From: an uncultured Candidatus Saccharibacteria bacterium
Lineage (GTDB): Bacteria; Patescibacteriota; Saccharimonadia; Saccharimonadales; Saccharimonadaceae
Assembly: GCA_946406665.1 (NCBI GenBank)
Contig: CAMJLE010000001.1
Coordinates: 18,874-82,873 of the forward strand
DNA: 64,000 nucleotides
Reading direction: 5' to 3'
Shown here: positions 38,282-48,269 of the stretch, piece after piece
Layout: each line of letters opens with the position of its first letter
Numbering within the stretch: the first letter of the stretch is position 1
Program-made: the position numbers and the translations under genes
The notes under the pieces: generated by a model
The model's database searches: none
What the model was told of the DNA's origin: nothing
The model's input: the letters and a program-made list of their open reading frames with translations, nothing else

Positions 38282-40522
38282 TTAGGCAAGATTATCGTAT
38301 TCGTCCATGGACGTGATGAGCAATTCGCGACCTTTATTTCCGCCAGACGAATCGCCTACGATCCCCATGTCGGACAATTCATCGATAATAGCGGCCGCTC
38401 GACCGTAGCCAATACGCAAACGACGTTGCAAAAGCGAGGTAGAGATTTTGCCTTCACGAAGCGCGACTTCGACGGCTTGACGCTTGACGTCGCCCCCGGC
38501 GCCACCGCCCATATCGATACCGACGCCAGCAGAACCCTTACCGCCGAGTACTACCTGTTGCGAAGTAACCTCTTCGTTGTAGTTTGCAGGCGCTTGCTGA
38601 CGCAGAAAATCGGTAACTTTTGCAATCTCGGGGTCGCTGAGGTATGCGCCCTGAACACGGAGCGGTTTGCCCATCATTTCCGTAGTAAGGAACAACATAT
38701 CTCCGGAGCCAAGGAGCTTTTCGGCGCCGCCCATATCGAGCATAACGCGAGAGTCGGTATTGTTGTTTACTGCAAAGGCGATACGCCCTGGAATGTTGGC
38801 CTTGATAAGACCAGTAACGACTTTTACTTCTGGACGCTGCGTAGCGAGAACGAGATGAATACCTGCGGCGCGCCCCTTCTGGGCAATGCGCACAATCAAA
38901 GTCTCCAATTCTTTGCCCGCCATCATCATCAAGTCCGCCATCTCGTCCACGATTATAACGATATACGGCATCTTGCCATTGTCGTGCCTCTGTGGATTGC
39001 CGTCCTCGTCTTGTATCGTGGTCGGCGTACCCTCCCTGGCCATCTTCTCGTTGTAATCAACGATATTCTTAACACGCGCATCCTTCATTACGGTATAGCG
39101 CTGCTCCATTTCCTTTACTGCCCACTGCATTGCGCTTAGCGCCTCGGAAACATTTGTAATTATCGGGGCAAGCAAGTGCGGAATAGCCTCATACGCAGCC
39201 ATTTCAACCTGCTTTGGGTCGACAATAATCAAGCGCAAATCTGCTGGAGAGTTGTGATAAAGCATAGAAGTAATGAGAGTATTAGTCATCACCGACTTAC
39301 CCGAACCAGTAGTACCGGCAATGAGTAGGTGTGGCATCTTGGCGAGATTGCCCATGATCGGTTTTCCGGAGATATCCTTCCCTACCGTAAAGGCCAATGG
39401 CTTATCGGCTATCATCCTGTGCCATTCGCTAGATTTTAAAAGTTCATGCAAGCCAACGCTTGCGGCTTTGTTATTTGGAATCTCTATGCCTACCGTGCGA
39501 GTACCAGGAATCGGCGCTTCAATACGAATCTTATCTTTTGCTAAGTTGAGCGCCAAATCTCGGTCTAGAGTGGCAATCTTACTAACCTTTACCCCTGCGG
39601 GGGGTCTTAGTGTATACTGCGTAATGCGCGGGCCAACGTTAGCGCCTTCAACCTCTACGTTAATGCCGAACTGTTCTAGAGTATCTTTAATGATAGCGGC
39701 ATTATTGTGCGTGTCGCCCGGATCAGCCGGTGAACGTTTCTTGCTGAGCAAATCTATAGATGGCATTTCCCAATTCGGGTCGCTAATCGCCATAAGTGCA
39801 GTCGATTCCTCGGCGACTGGGCGTTTTTCGGTATCGTTCGCCCTCTTCACTAATAAACCGTGCTTCTCTTTCTTCGAATCGGCTATTTCAACATTGGAAT
39901 TAACTCTGAAATTCTTGAGGCCGTCATCATCTGGATCAAGCTCGTGGCCGCTAGCACGACGCATGACTTTGGCGTTCTTAACATCTTCTTCGTTCTTGCT
40001 AGTTTTAAAAATAGAGCCGATTTTGCGGAAGAGCGCGGCGGGAGTCTCGGCATACATGAATAACGCAGTAATCAGAATTAACACTACATAGGCAAAAATT
40101 GCGACTCCATTTCCGAGCGTCTTTACGGCAATACTGTTTAATCCTTCACCAACAATGCCGCCAGTAGGTTCTGCTTGGCCGTAGGTCGGAACGCCAAATG
40201 CGCCACAAAACCAAAAAATCATCAAGACGGACGCCACCCAGACGCTCGCATCGAGGCGGTTATTCTGAGCGCGAAAAATCATTACAGCAAGATAAGTTAA
40301 GAGAACGGGGAATAGAAAAGTAGTATAGCCAAATACGTGCAAGGAGGCATCGTTGACTTTTTGCAAAGCCTCACCGCCCTTACCCATCCAAGTAACAACA
40401 AATACGATAGCAACACAGATCATTAGCAGTGCCATTATTTGGCGCCAGAAACCGCCCGGCAACTCATGCGAGTTAACTACTTCTTGCGATTTTTTCTTGC
40501 GTCCACGTTTTTTTGTTGCCAT
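38282..40522 (-). CDS. ftsK: DNA translocase FtsK/SpoIIIE
   Basis: MPHLLIAGTTGSGKSVMTNTLITSMLY; C-terminal gamma domain. Confidence 0.96.
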   Translation of the reverse strand: MATKKRGRKKKSQEVVNSHELPGGFWRQIMALLMICVAIVFVVTWMGKGGEALQKVNDASLHVFGYTTFLFPVLLTYLAVMIFRAQNNRLDASVWVASVLMIFWFCGAFGVPTYGQAEPTGGIVGEGLNSIAVKTLGNGVAIFAYVVLILITALFMYAETPAALFRKIGSIFKTSKNEEDVKNAKVMRRASGHELDPDDDGLKNFRVNSNVEIADSKKEKHGLLVKRANDTEKRPVAEESTALMAISDPNWEMPSIDLLSKKRSPADPGDTHNNAAIIKDTLEQFGINVEVEGANVGPRITQYTLRPPAGVKVSKIATLDRDLALNLAKDKIRIEAPIPGTRTVGIEIPNNKAASVGLHELLKSSEWHRMIADKPLAFTVGKDISGKPIMGNLAKMPHLLIAGTTGSGKSVMTNTLITSMLYHNSPADLRLIIVDPKQVEMAAYEAIPHLLAPIITNVSEALSAMQWAVKEMEQRYTVMKDARVKNIVDYNEKMAREGTPTTIQDEDGNPQRHDNGKMPYIVIIVDEMADLMMMAGKELETLIVRIAQKGRAAGIHLVLATQRPEVKVVTGLIKANIPGRIAFAVNNNTDSRVMLDMGGAEKLLGSGDMLFLTTEMMGKPLRVQGAYLSDPEIAKVTDFLRQQAPANYNEEVTSQQVVLGGKGSAGVGIDMGGGAGGDVKRQAVEVALREGKISTSLLQRRLRIGYGRAAAIIDELSDMGIVGDSSGGNKGRELLITSMDEYDNLA

Positions 40523-40589
40523 ATGGGGATATTATAGCATAAAAAATAGGGAGAAAGCTTACGCTTTCTCCCTAGTCCGTTGGCCTGTC

Positions 40590-41279
40590 CTATTTTAGCA
40601 AGCCGTCGAGAATATCACTATAGCTACTATAATCATCGTAGATAGAGTTGCTCGAAGTTTTGCCATAATAGCTAACCAACTGTTGCACAAATACGATAAT
40701 GAACCCAATTGTCGCGATGGCGATGGCGATGAAGCAAACGATGCGCAAGAGGGAAGTTTGCCCCTTGGCAATACGCGAAGCTATAAAGCTAATAGTTCCA
40801 GCGCCAATTGCGCAAATAACGGTCGGCAAGAAGCTACTTAGCCACAGGTCGCCCTGCTTGAAGCCCTTACGACCAAGCGACATGAGCGAGTAGATGATGA
40901 TGCCTACCATATTAAGAGCATATACCGCAACAAAGCCTAGGAATACATTTGCGATACAGCCCCAAGCTTTCTTGGTAGCTTCGGCGTCAGTAACCTTCTT
41001 GAGCGTCAAGATTCCGTAAATCGCAAACGCTAGCGCAAACAACCCAGCCATAATAATGGTCGGCACAGCACTATTGGAGCCCATAAAGCGGCCAAAGAAC
41101 GGAATGGCGAATGACCATTTTCCTTTCGTGAATCCGGCGATAGCGCAAAAGATAGCGCTATAGCCAAGGAACATCGCGAGCGCCATTGACCAAGCGTTCG
41201 TGATGGCCAATTTACGTTTATCTATGTTTATTTTTGGCATTGATACCGGCTCCACGACCGGTTTTTCTGTTTCTGGCAT
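40590..41279 (-). CDS. Hypothetical multi-TM membrane protein
   Basis: Start moved to ATG 41279 (SD GGAG, MPETEKPV); several hydrophobic segments. Confidence 0.65.
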   Translation of the reverse strand: MPETEKPVVEPVSMPKINIDKRKLAITNAWSMALAMFLGYSAIFCAIAGFTKGKWSFAIPFFGRFMGSNSAVPTIIMAGLFALAFAIYGILTLKKVTDAEATKKAWGCIANVFLGFVAVYALNMVGIIIYSLMSLGRKGFKQGDLWLSSFLPTVICAIGAGTISFIASRIAKGQTSLLRIVCFIAIAIATIGFIIVFVQQLVSYYGKTSSNSIYDDYSSYSDILDGLLK

Positions 41280-41370
41280 ATATACTCCATTTAGATTATG
41301 TATATACCATATATTATATAACAAAAATGCCCGCACAATGTCGAGCATTTTCTGAATGCTTTTTCGAAGC

Positions 41371-43557
41371 TTAGGCTTTTTGATCTACACCTTTCATCGA
41401 GAGGCTGAGGCGACCCTTATCGTCGATAGCGTCAAGACGAACGTTGATTTCGTCGCCAACCTGCAAGGCGTCGGTAACCTTTGCTAGACGCTTGTCGCTA
41501 ACTTGTGAAATATGAAGCATGCCATCAATGCCCGGCAGAATGTTTACGAAAGCGCCAAAGTCCTTAATTGAAACGACTTTGCCTCTATAAATCTTCCCCG
41601 GTTCTGGTTCCTCGACGAGCGATTTGATCCAGTTTAGGGCCTTCTCAATCTTCTCCGTGTCTGCAGCGGCGACAGTGACGAGGCCATTTTCCTCGATATT
41701 GATTTCGGCACCAGTTTCTGCGGTAATTTTATTGATAGTCTCACCACCTTTACCGATGATAGTACCAATTTTATCCGGGTTAACCATGAGCTTCTCGATG
41801 CGTGGCGCGTATGGGCTAAGATGATCGCGCGGGCCGTCGAGTACGGAAAGCATATGTTTCATAATAAACATACGACCATCGTGAGCTTTTTTGATTGCCT
41901 CGGAGAGAACACTAACTGGAAGGCCGTGAACTTTCATATCCATCTGAAGTGCCGTAATACCTTCAGTAGTACCGGTAACTTTGAAATCCATATCTCCAGC
42001 AAAATCCTCTGCGTCCATAAGATCGGTCAAGACGTACGGCTTATCACCATCCATCATTAAGCCCATAGCGACACCGGCAACTGGACGTTTTAGTGGAACG
42101 CCAGCATCCATCAAAGCGAGACAGGAGCTACAGGTAGCAGCCATAGAGGTTGAACCATTCTGAGACATAATCTCAGTAACGCTGCGGATAGCATATGGGA
42201 ATTCTTCTTCGCTTGGCAAGACTGGCATAAGAGCACGCTCAGCAAGGTAGCCGTGACCGATTTCGCGACGCCCTGGGCTACCAATGCGGCCAATTTCACC
42301 GACCGTATAGCTTGGCGCGTTGTAATGGTGCATGTAGCGGCGGACACCGTCGGTAACTTCCATCGTATCGACTAGCTGGCCATAGCTGAGTGGGGCTAAT
42401 GTGACAATATTCATAGCCTGCGTTACGCCGCGCGTGAAGAGGCTGGAGCCATGAGTGCGCGGCAAAATACCAACTTGGGAGCTCAGCGGGCGCACTTCAT
42501 CAAGCTTTCGGCCGTCAGGACGGATGCCGTCTTCGATAATATGCTTTCGCACATCTTTCTTGACGGCTAGTTCAAAGGCCTCTGAATAATCTGCGCGGAA
42601 ATGCTCGTCGTAATATTCAGTCTTAGTGGTCATCTTCTCTTCTTCGGACATCTTGTCAGTTACGCCGGCTTCTTCGTCGGTGATTTCTTTGGCGAATTCG
42701 TCATGCATTTCCCACTTGATTTCATCGATCAAATTATTGCGCTCGACTGTGTTTTGAGTGCGTAGATTGTCGCCAAGTTTACCGACCATCCATTCGTCAA
42801 CTTTCTTCTGGATTTCTTCGCTTGGAAGCACGAGAGTGTATTCTTTCTCTTCGACGCCAACTTTCTCGCGGAGTTCGTTCTGGAGCTTGATGGCTGGTTG
42901 AATCATCTTGAGACCCCATTCGAGACCTCCGATGATGACATCTTCTGGGACTTCGTTAGCGCCCGCTTCAACCATGGTAATGCCGGTATCTTTACCAGCC
43001 ACAACCAAGTCGAGATCAGAAGCATCGCGCTCTTCTGGAGTGAGGAAGGCCTTATATTCGCCATTAACACGACCAATACGCAAACCGGCAATTGGCCCAT
43101 CAAACGGAATCCCGGCTAGCATTAACGCGCTAGATGCCGCAATCATAGCGATGACGTCCGGCCTAAAGTTCGGATCCATCGATAGAACAGTCGCCACGAC
43201 CTGCACCTCTTGGCGATAGCCTTTCGGGAAAAGCGGACGAATTGGGCGGTCAATGAGACGGCCGATTAGGACGGCATTGTCGGAAGGTTTGCCTTCGCGC
43301 TTAATAAATTTACTACTGCTAATTTTGCCAGCAGCATAGTATTTCTCTTCGTAATCGATAGAGAGTGGGAAGAAATCCTGTACAACTGGCTTAGTGCCGA
43401 CAACGACCGATCCAAGAACGACGGTGTCGCCATAGCTAACGAGTACGGATGAAGTAGTACGAAAGCCGACGCGGTTAACTTCCAGCGATAATGGGCGGCC
43501 GCAAAAATCCGTCTCCACCTTGAAAGTCTTCTTTCCGCTGGGGTTGATAATTTCCAT
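41371..43557 (-). CDS. pnp: Polyribonucleotide nucleotidyltransferase
   Basis: GRPIRPLFPKGYRQEVQ, KH domain IGTIIGKGGETINKI, S1 domain. Confidence 0.97.
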   Translation of the reverse strand: MEIINPSGKKTFKVETDFCGRPLSLEVNRVGFRTTSSVLVSYGDTVVLGSVVVGTKPVVQDFFPLSIDYEEKYYAAGKISSSKFIKREGKPSDNAVLIGRLIDRPIRPLFPKGYRQEVQVVATVLSMDPNFRPDVIAMIAASSALMLAGIPFDGPIAGLRIGRVNGEYKAFLTPEERDASDLDLVVAGKDTGITMVEAGANEVPEDVIIGGLEWGLKMIQPAIKLQNELREKVGVEEKEYTLVLPSEEIQKKVDEWMVGKLGDNLRTQNTVERNNLIDEIKWEMHDEFAKEITDEEAGVTDKMSEEEKMTTKTEYYDEHFRADYSEAFELAVKKDVRKHIIEDGIRPDGRKLDEVRPLSSQVGILPRTHGSSLFTRGVTQAMNIVTLAPLSYGQLVDTMEVTDGVRRYMHHYNAPSYTVGEIGRIGSPGRREIGHGYLAERALMPVLPSEEEFPYAIRSVTEIMSQNGSTSMAATCSSCLALMDAGVPLKRPVAGVAMGLMMDGDKPYVLTDLMDAEDFAGDMDFKVTGTTEGITALQMDMKVHGLPVSVLSEAIKKAHDGRMFIMKHMLSVLDGPRDHLSPYAPRIEKLMVNPDKIGTIIGKGGETINKITAETGAEINIEENGLVTVAAADTEKIEKALNWIKSLVEEPEPGKIYRGKVVSIKDFGAFVNILPGIDGMLHISQVSDKRLAKVTDALQVGDEINVRLDAIDDKGRLSLSMKGVDQKA

Positions 43558-43571
43558 TACATTTCCTTTCT

Positions 43572-43642
43572 TCGAGAAAATAATATGTATCCATGGCCGT
43601 AGTCTAAGTACTACCGCCGCTGGGTATCTATCATTTTCTCGA
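43572..43642 (-). promoter_or_regulatory. Long imperfect hairpin in pnp 5' leader
   Basis: UCGAGAAAAUGAUAGAUACCCAGCGGCGGUAGU-ACUUAG-ACUACGGCCAUGGAUACAUAUUAUUUUCUCGA; outer 10 bp perfect, most of the rest pairs. Confidence 0.8.
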
Positions 43643-43660
43643 TATTTGATACTGTAAATA

Positions 43661-43666
43661 ATTATA
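43661..43666 (-). promoter_or_regulatory. pnp extended -10 (TGGTATAAT)
   Basis: ATTATA on + strand; TG one base upstream. Confidence 0.6.
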
Positions 43667-43804
43667 CCACACCCCTCTTATTCGTCTCCAGAAATGTAAC
43701 GATCGACTGACCTGATACGACCTGCCATATTCATGAGAGTACATCCCATTCGCCAAGGAGATGCAAGCAAAGTGCCAACACTAGCGGAAAGGAGGTGGTC
43801 CGAG

Positions 43805-44134
43805 TTGGATGAATTAATCAATCCAGTTGTTGTTACTGGTTTCGTAAATGAAGCTACTATTAAAAATATATTCGAGAAAATCGAAAAGCCGGCTGGAGTA
43901 CGATTATGTTCTCGCTATGACGACAAAAAGAATGGAACGGTGTTATATGTGTGGCCTTTTCGGGCCGCTTTCGCGTACAGTGATAGAGATGGCTTTTTCT
44001 ACGTATTCTATTTAGATGACGAGGCGCTCGAGAAGGACGGTATCAAAAGCATCGAGGCTACCTGCAAGTTAACACGCCAACATAGTGCCTTGGCCCTACA
44101 ATGGCGAAACGTAGGGTGGATTAATGAGCAATAA
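43805..44134 (+). CDS. Hypothetical protein, member of local three-gene paralog family
   Basis: TTG 43805 preceded by AAAGGAGGTGGT; IKNIFEKIEKPAGV...YDDKKNGTVLYVWPF. Confidence 0.6.
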   Translation: MDELINPVVVTGFVNEATIKNIFEKIEKPAGVRLCSRYDDKKNGTVLYVWPFRAAFAYSDRDGFFYVFYLDDEALEKDGIKSIEATCKLTRQHSALALQWRNVGWINEQ

Positions 44135-44337
44135 ACCGTGCTCAACCCCATGTACGGCATGGGGATTTTTCTTGCCCTACAAACATATCGTCGACCGCAC
44201 AATTACCACGCTCCGTAAATTGACCAATGTGTTATTTTGTGTCATAGTGATAATAGTGCGTTTCTTTTTTGTTGGAGAAATGCAAGTGTAACATTTTTTG
44301 TGTGTTGTTTTTTACCTAGGAAAGAAGGTGATAAAAA

Positions 44338-44973
44338 ATGGTGGAACTTGCTGGCTATCAAATAACCATACCCGCAAACAAAGCTGAAATGCGGATGGGG
44401 TCTATCAACAATATATTCAGGAAGATCGCCGAGGGGCATAATGCATGTTTCAGCTACGCCGAAGATGACGGGAAAGCTAAAATTTGCGTTTACCCATTTA
44501 GTATGAGCTACGAAGCTCGCAAGTCAAAGTCGGGTCTCGATGCAATAGTACCACCGAGTTGCTACGTGCTCAGGATGGACGGCGTACTGTCTACTCAATC
44601 GTATGGAACCATAAAAAGACTCAGCGATGAGTACTTTGCGAGAACTACAGAGCGGGACGGCGACAAATTATTGCGCATGGCTTCACTTGAGGCCGTAGAT
44701 GTCTATGGCGGAAATTGGGTATTGGAGCCGGATTGCGACGCAGTTTTCGCCCAGTTTATCTGTACGGAATTCAGAATCTCGGCGGCGGTATCTAGGTCTA
44801 ATTCTCCCGACATAGGAGCAAAGCTCAGGCGAGATGCGGTCGAAGTTGGGAAAATAATTGCCGACGTCGTTATGCATACAAACTTACAGGACGATGTAGC
44901 GAAGAATGCCCATCCTCTTCTTCAGTCGCTCTTCGGAGAGCTCCTGAAAATGGATGGCGCTGGGGGCGACTGA
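44338..44973 (+). CDS. Hypothetical protein, member of local three-gene paralog family
   Basis: SD AAGAAGGTGATAAAAA; INNIFRKIAEGHNACFSYAEDDGKAKICVYPF. Confidence 0.7.
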   Translation: MVELAGYQITIPANKAEMRMGSINNIFRKIAEGHNACFSYAEDDGKAKICVYPFSMSYEARKSKSGLDAIVPPSCYVLRMDGVLSTQSYGTIKRLSDEYFARTTERDGDKLLRMASLEAVDVYGGNWVLEPDCDAVFAQFICTEFRISAAVSRSNSPDIGAKLRRDAVEVGKIIADVVMHTNLQDDVAKNAHPLLQSLFGELLKMDGAGGD

Positions 44974-45060
44974 AGGCCAGCCATAACAACAAAGCTGTTT
45001 TAACCCTATCGCTGTCGATAGGGTTTTTCGTACTCTAAATTATAGGTATACACTTTATGC

Positions 45061-45089
45061 TTGACTTTATTTCTCTTTTGTGCTATAAT
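45061..45089 (+). promoter_or_regulatory. Promoter TTGACT-17-TATAAT with TGC-extended -10
   Basis: TTGACT 45061-45066, TATAAT 45084-45089. Confidence 0.8.
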
Positions 45090-45143
45090 ACGGATATAAA
45101 TCTACATTTGCACCATTAACAAAGCACAGAAGGGGAGGTAGCT

Positions 45144-45782
45144 ATGCCGATAATAGTAAGGGACGGCGCTATGCTAATAGTTGAAGGCATTCACAATTGT
45201 CAACTAATCGAAGGCACTTTCAATAAGTTAGACGTTGCCAGGGGGTACTCAGTAATCGTCTGGCATAATGAAAGAAACGGGCTCGACGTGACGGAAGTTA
45301 TAGTTGTTCCCCGAAAATTCAGGTATGTTTATCACCCTCGAACGGCGGGCGACCAAGACTACGGCCTCGCAAATATTAAGCATGTCGTCTTCGAGGTGCC
45401 ATTCGAGATAAGACAAGAAGATCTTTCGAGCCTACAAAAAGGCTATGCCGAATTCAGGGACGAAAGAAACCGGTTGAGCTCGAGTGGCGGCACAACGCTT
45501 GGCGATATGACTTTTTGCCCGACAACGAGCGAGTGGTTACTCGACGAGGATGATTTCGAAGTCAGAAGTACGGCGATTCAGATTGAAATATCCGTCGGCG
45601 ACGGCCCGTTACAGGACAATCTTAACGAAGTAGTCGCGACAAGACGCTTTATCGATGAACAGCTCTGCAAGTTCGTCGATGAGCGATTATACTCGGATGT
45701 CTATTACACTGTTACTAACATCTTCTGTGCCATCATTGACGAGCTCGAGTTGCGCAACATGCGCGATGTCGGGAAATGTTAA
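45144..45782 (+). CDS. Hypothetical protein, divergent member of local paralog family
   Basis: SD AGGGGAGGTAGCT; IEGTFNKLDVARGYSVIVWHNERNGLDVTEVIVVPRKFRYVYHP. Confidence 0.7.
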   Translation: MPIIVRDGAMLIVEGIHNCQLIEGTFNKLDVARGYSVIVWHNERNGLDVTEVIVVPRKFRYVYHPRTAGDQDYGLANIKHVVFEVPFEIRQEDLSSLQKGYAEFRDERNRLSSSGGTTLGDMTFCPTTSEWLLDEDDFEVRSTAIQIEISVGDGPLQDNLNEVVATRRFIDEQLCKFVDERLYSDVYYTVTNIFCAIIDELELRNMRDVGKC

Positions 45783-45801
45783 CTGAATGCGAACGTATTT
45801 T

Positions 45802-45834
45802 AAGAGCCCGATCTTTTTAGAGGTCGGGCTTTTT
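45802..45834 (+). terminator. Rho-independent terminator
   Basis: AGCCCGATCTTTTTAGAGGTCGGGCTTTTTTT. Confidence 0.85.
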
Positions 45835-45891
45835 TTCATCATAAAAAATCCGGCCCGCTGGGGGGGGTCGGATTTTAATAGCGATTGCAAT

Positions 45892-46158
45892 TTATTTGCG
45901 AAGGCCGAGAGCCGCAACAGTTGCTTTATATTTCTCAAAATCTGTGCGCTCAAGATACTTTAGAAGCTTCTTGCGCAAGCCAACCATCTGAATGAGACCG
46001 CGCTTAGCCATAAAGTCGTGCTTGTTAGCCTTGACGTGCTCGGTAACTTCTTTGATGCGCTCAGTCAAAATCGCAACCTGCACCTCTGGTGAGCCAACGT
46101 CCTTATCACTACGGGCGAGCTTCTTGATCGCCTTAGCCTTGTTATCTTTAGTAATCAT
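45892..46158 (-). CDS. rpsO: 30S ribosomal protein S15
   Basis: DVGSPEVQVAILTERIKEVTEHVKANKHDFMAKRGLIQMVGLRKKLLKYL. Confidence 0.97.
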   Translation of the reverse strand: MITKDNKAKAIKKLARSDKDVGSPEVQVAILTERIKEVTEHVKANKHDFMAKRGLIQMVGLRKKLLKYLERTDFEKYKATVAALGLRK

Positions 46159-46201
46159 ATTGGGCTAATTTTATCACAAATCTTAAGATGACGCAACAAT
46201 T

Positions 46202-47563
46202 CTACTTATTGTTCATATACTTCACCAACGCCGCACGAATATCTTTGACCGGCAGTACGAATTTATCCTTAATAGTTGCTGGCGCAATAGCATTCTTGAA
46301 GCCGAGTTTTTTCGCCTCGGCAATACGGCGATCCGGTGCTATTACGCTGCGAATTTCGCCACCAAGGCCAATCTCGCCAAAAACTACAATTTTATCATCA
46401 AGCTTACGACCAGCCGCGGCGCTCGCGATAGCCATGCAAACTGCAAGATCCGCAGCAGAATCATTGAGACGCAGGCCGCCTACGACGTTAATAAAGATAT
46501 CTTTATCTTGTAATTTAAGCTTGGTTCGTTTTTCGAGAACTGCAACTAGGAGGTTAAGGCGGTTTAGGTCGAAACCGGAAGCCGTGCGCTTGGGGTAGCC
46601 AAAATTAGTCGGATTGACGAGTGCCTGAATTTCCACTAAAAGCGGACGCGCACCCTCAATGGTAGCCATAATAATACTTCCGTCAGTATTTTGGCGTTCC
46701 GACAATAGAGCTTCGGATGGATTCTTAACCTCGGAAAGCCCCTTATCGGCCATTTCAAATATCGCCATCTCGGTCGTAGAGCCAAAGCGGTTTTTAACGG
46801 CGCGAATAGTCTTAAAACCGCCATAGCGATCACCCTCGAAGTTCAAGACGACGTCCACTAAATGCTCGAGGATTTTTGGCCCAGCCAAAGTGCCGTCTTT
46901 TGTTACGTGACCCACGATTATTACGGCTGTATTGCTTGCTTTGGCGGCTCGAATAATAAGATTACCGCAACTACTAACCTGACTAACAGTTCCCGGGGCT
47001 GAGCTGATTTCCGCTAAGCTTAGCGTTTGAATTGAGTCTATTATTACGAGCTCGTAGTCGCTTTCTTCGATAGTCTTAGCTATGTCATTGCCCGATGTTG
47101 AGCTAGCAAAATGTAACTGCCCCGAAGACGCCCCAAGACGAACCGCGCGCATCTTTACTTGACTAGCCGACTCCTCTCCAGAAACATACAGCACCTTATG
47201 ACCAGAATTAGATACGGCGGCACATACTTGCATCAGAATTGTAGATTTGCCGATGCCCGGCTGCCCTGCTAGCAGATTAACCGAACCGAGCAAAATGCCG
47301 CCACCTAGAACGGAATCAAAATCTAGGAAGCTAGTCGAGAGACGAGACTCGGTATCGGCCGTCTCTATTGTATCAATGGATACCGCATTGAGCTTCTTGC
47401 CAGATACGGCACCACGAGCCAAGGCTCCCTTTATTTCTGATTCAGCGGGAACAACTTGCTCCATGAGCGTATTCCATTCGCCGCAGTTCTCACAACGGCC
47501 AGCCCATTTCGCGTGGCTAGCACCGCAGTTTTGGCAGACGTACCTTGTTTTTTGTTTAGCCAT
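46202..47563 (-). CDS. radA: DNA repair protein RadA
   Basis: YVCQNCGASHAKWAGRCENCGEWNT; GQPGIGKSTILMQV; KNRFGSTTEMAIFEM. Confidence 0.96.
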   Translation of the reverse strand: MAKQKTRYVCQNCGASHAKWAGRCENCGEWNTLMEQVVPAESEIKGALARGAVSGKKLNAVSIDTIETADTESRLSTSFLDFDSVLGGGILLGSVNLLAGQPGIGKSTILMQVCAAVSNSGHKVLYVSGEESASQVKMRAVRLGASSGQLHFASSTSGNDIAKTIEESDYELVIIDSIQTLSLAEISSAPGTVSQVSSCGNLIIRAAKASNTAVIIVGHVTKDGTLAGPKILEHLVDVVLNFEGDRYGGFKTIRAVKNRFGSTTEMAIFEMADKGLSEVKNPSEALLSERQNTDGSIIMATIEGARPLLVEIQALVNPTNFGYPKRTASGFDLNRLNLLVAVLEKRTKLKLQDKDIFINVVGGLRLNDSAADLAVCMAIASAAAGRKLDDKIVVFGEIGLGGEIRSVIAPDRRIAEAKKLGFKNAIAPATIKDKFVLPVKDIRAALVKYMNNK

Positions 47564-47640
47564 AAACTCAGTTTAGCACGCCGTGTCTTTCGCAATAAGC
47601 ATGAGCTTCTAAAAAGCTCCGGCATATGCCGGAGACTTGT

Positions 47641-48234
47641 TTATGGCTTAATCACTTCGTCAATAATACCGTATTTGAGCGCCTCTTCGGCAGACATCCA
47701 ATTATCGCGGTCCATATCTCGCTCTATTGTCTTTGCGTCCTTGCCTGTATTCTTGCACATCATGTCAATAACGATTCTTTTAAGCTCGATGCCTTCCTTA
47801 AGGGCGATTTCCTGATCTGTAATCTTCCCCTCCGTGCCGGAGCTAGGTTGATGTATCATGACACGAGCATTCGGCAAACAGAAACGTTTCCCCTTGGCGC
47901 CCGACGATAACAGTAGAGAGCCCATCGAGGCTTGCAGGCCGATGCCGATAGTCTGGACGTCCGGCTCGATGTAGTTCATCGTATCGATAATCGCAAAACC
48001 GGCATAGATTGAGCCGCCGGGGGAATTAATATATAGCTTGATATCTTTTTTAGGATCTTCGTAGGCTAGATGTAGCAACTGAGCCACTACGAGATTTGCT
48101 GTTTCTGGAGTAACTTGATCGCCTAGGAAAACGACGCGCTCTTTTAGGAGGCGTGAGTAGATATCGTACGCGCGCTCGCCGCGATTCGTCTCTTCGACGA
48201 CGGTTGGAACCAAATAATCATTTAACTTATTCAT
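47641..48234 (-). CDS. clpP: ATP-dependent Clp protease proteolytic subunit
   Basis: [32 protein letters not shown]...[20 protein letters not shown]. Confidence 0.97.
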   Translation of the reverse strand: MNKLNDYLVPTVVEETNRGERAYDIYSRLLKERVVFLGDQVTPETANLVVAQLLHLAYEDPKKDIKLYINSPGGSIYAGFAIIDTMNYIEPDVQTIGIGLQASMGSLLLSSGAKGKRFCLPNARVMIHQPSSGTEGKITDQEIALKEGIELKRIVIDMMCKNTGKDAKTIERDMDRDNWMSAEEALKYGIIDEVIKP

Positions 48235-48240
48235 AGTTCC

Positions 48241-48269
48241 ATAATATATACTTAGCACTCACAAGTCAA
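48241..48269 (-). promoter_or_regulatory. clpP promoter TTGACT-17-TATTAT
   Basis: -10 ends 6 nt before the ATG; overlaps CIRCE. Confidence 0.75.

Noticed and set aside
38426-40091. Long plus-strand ORFs (237 and 272 aa) antisense to ftsK
   Set aside because: Antisense shadows of a conserved gene; low-complexity composition typical of reverse-frame translation
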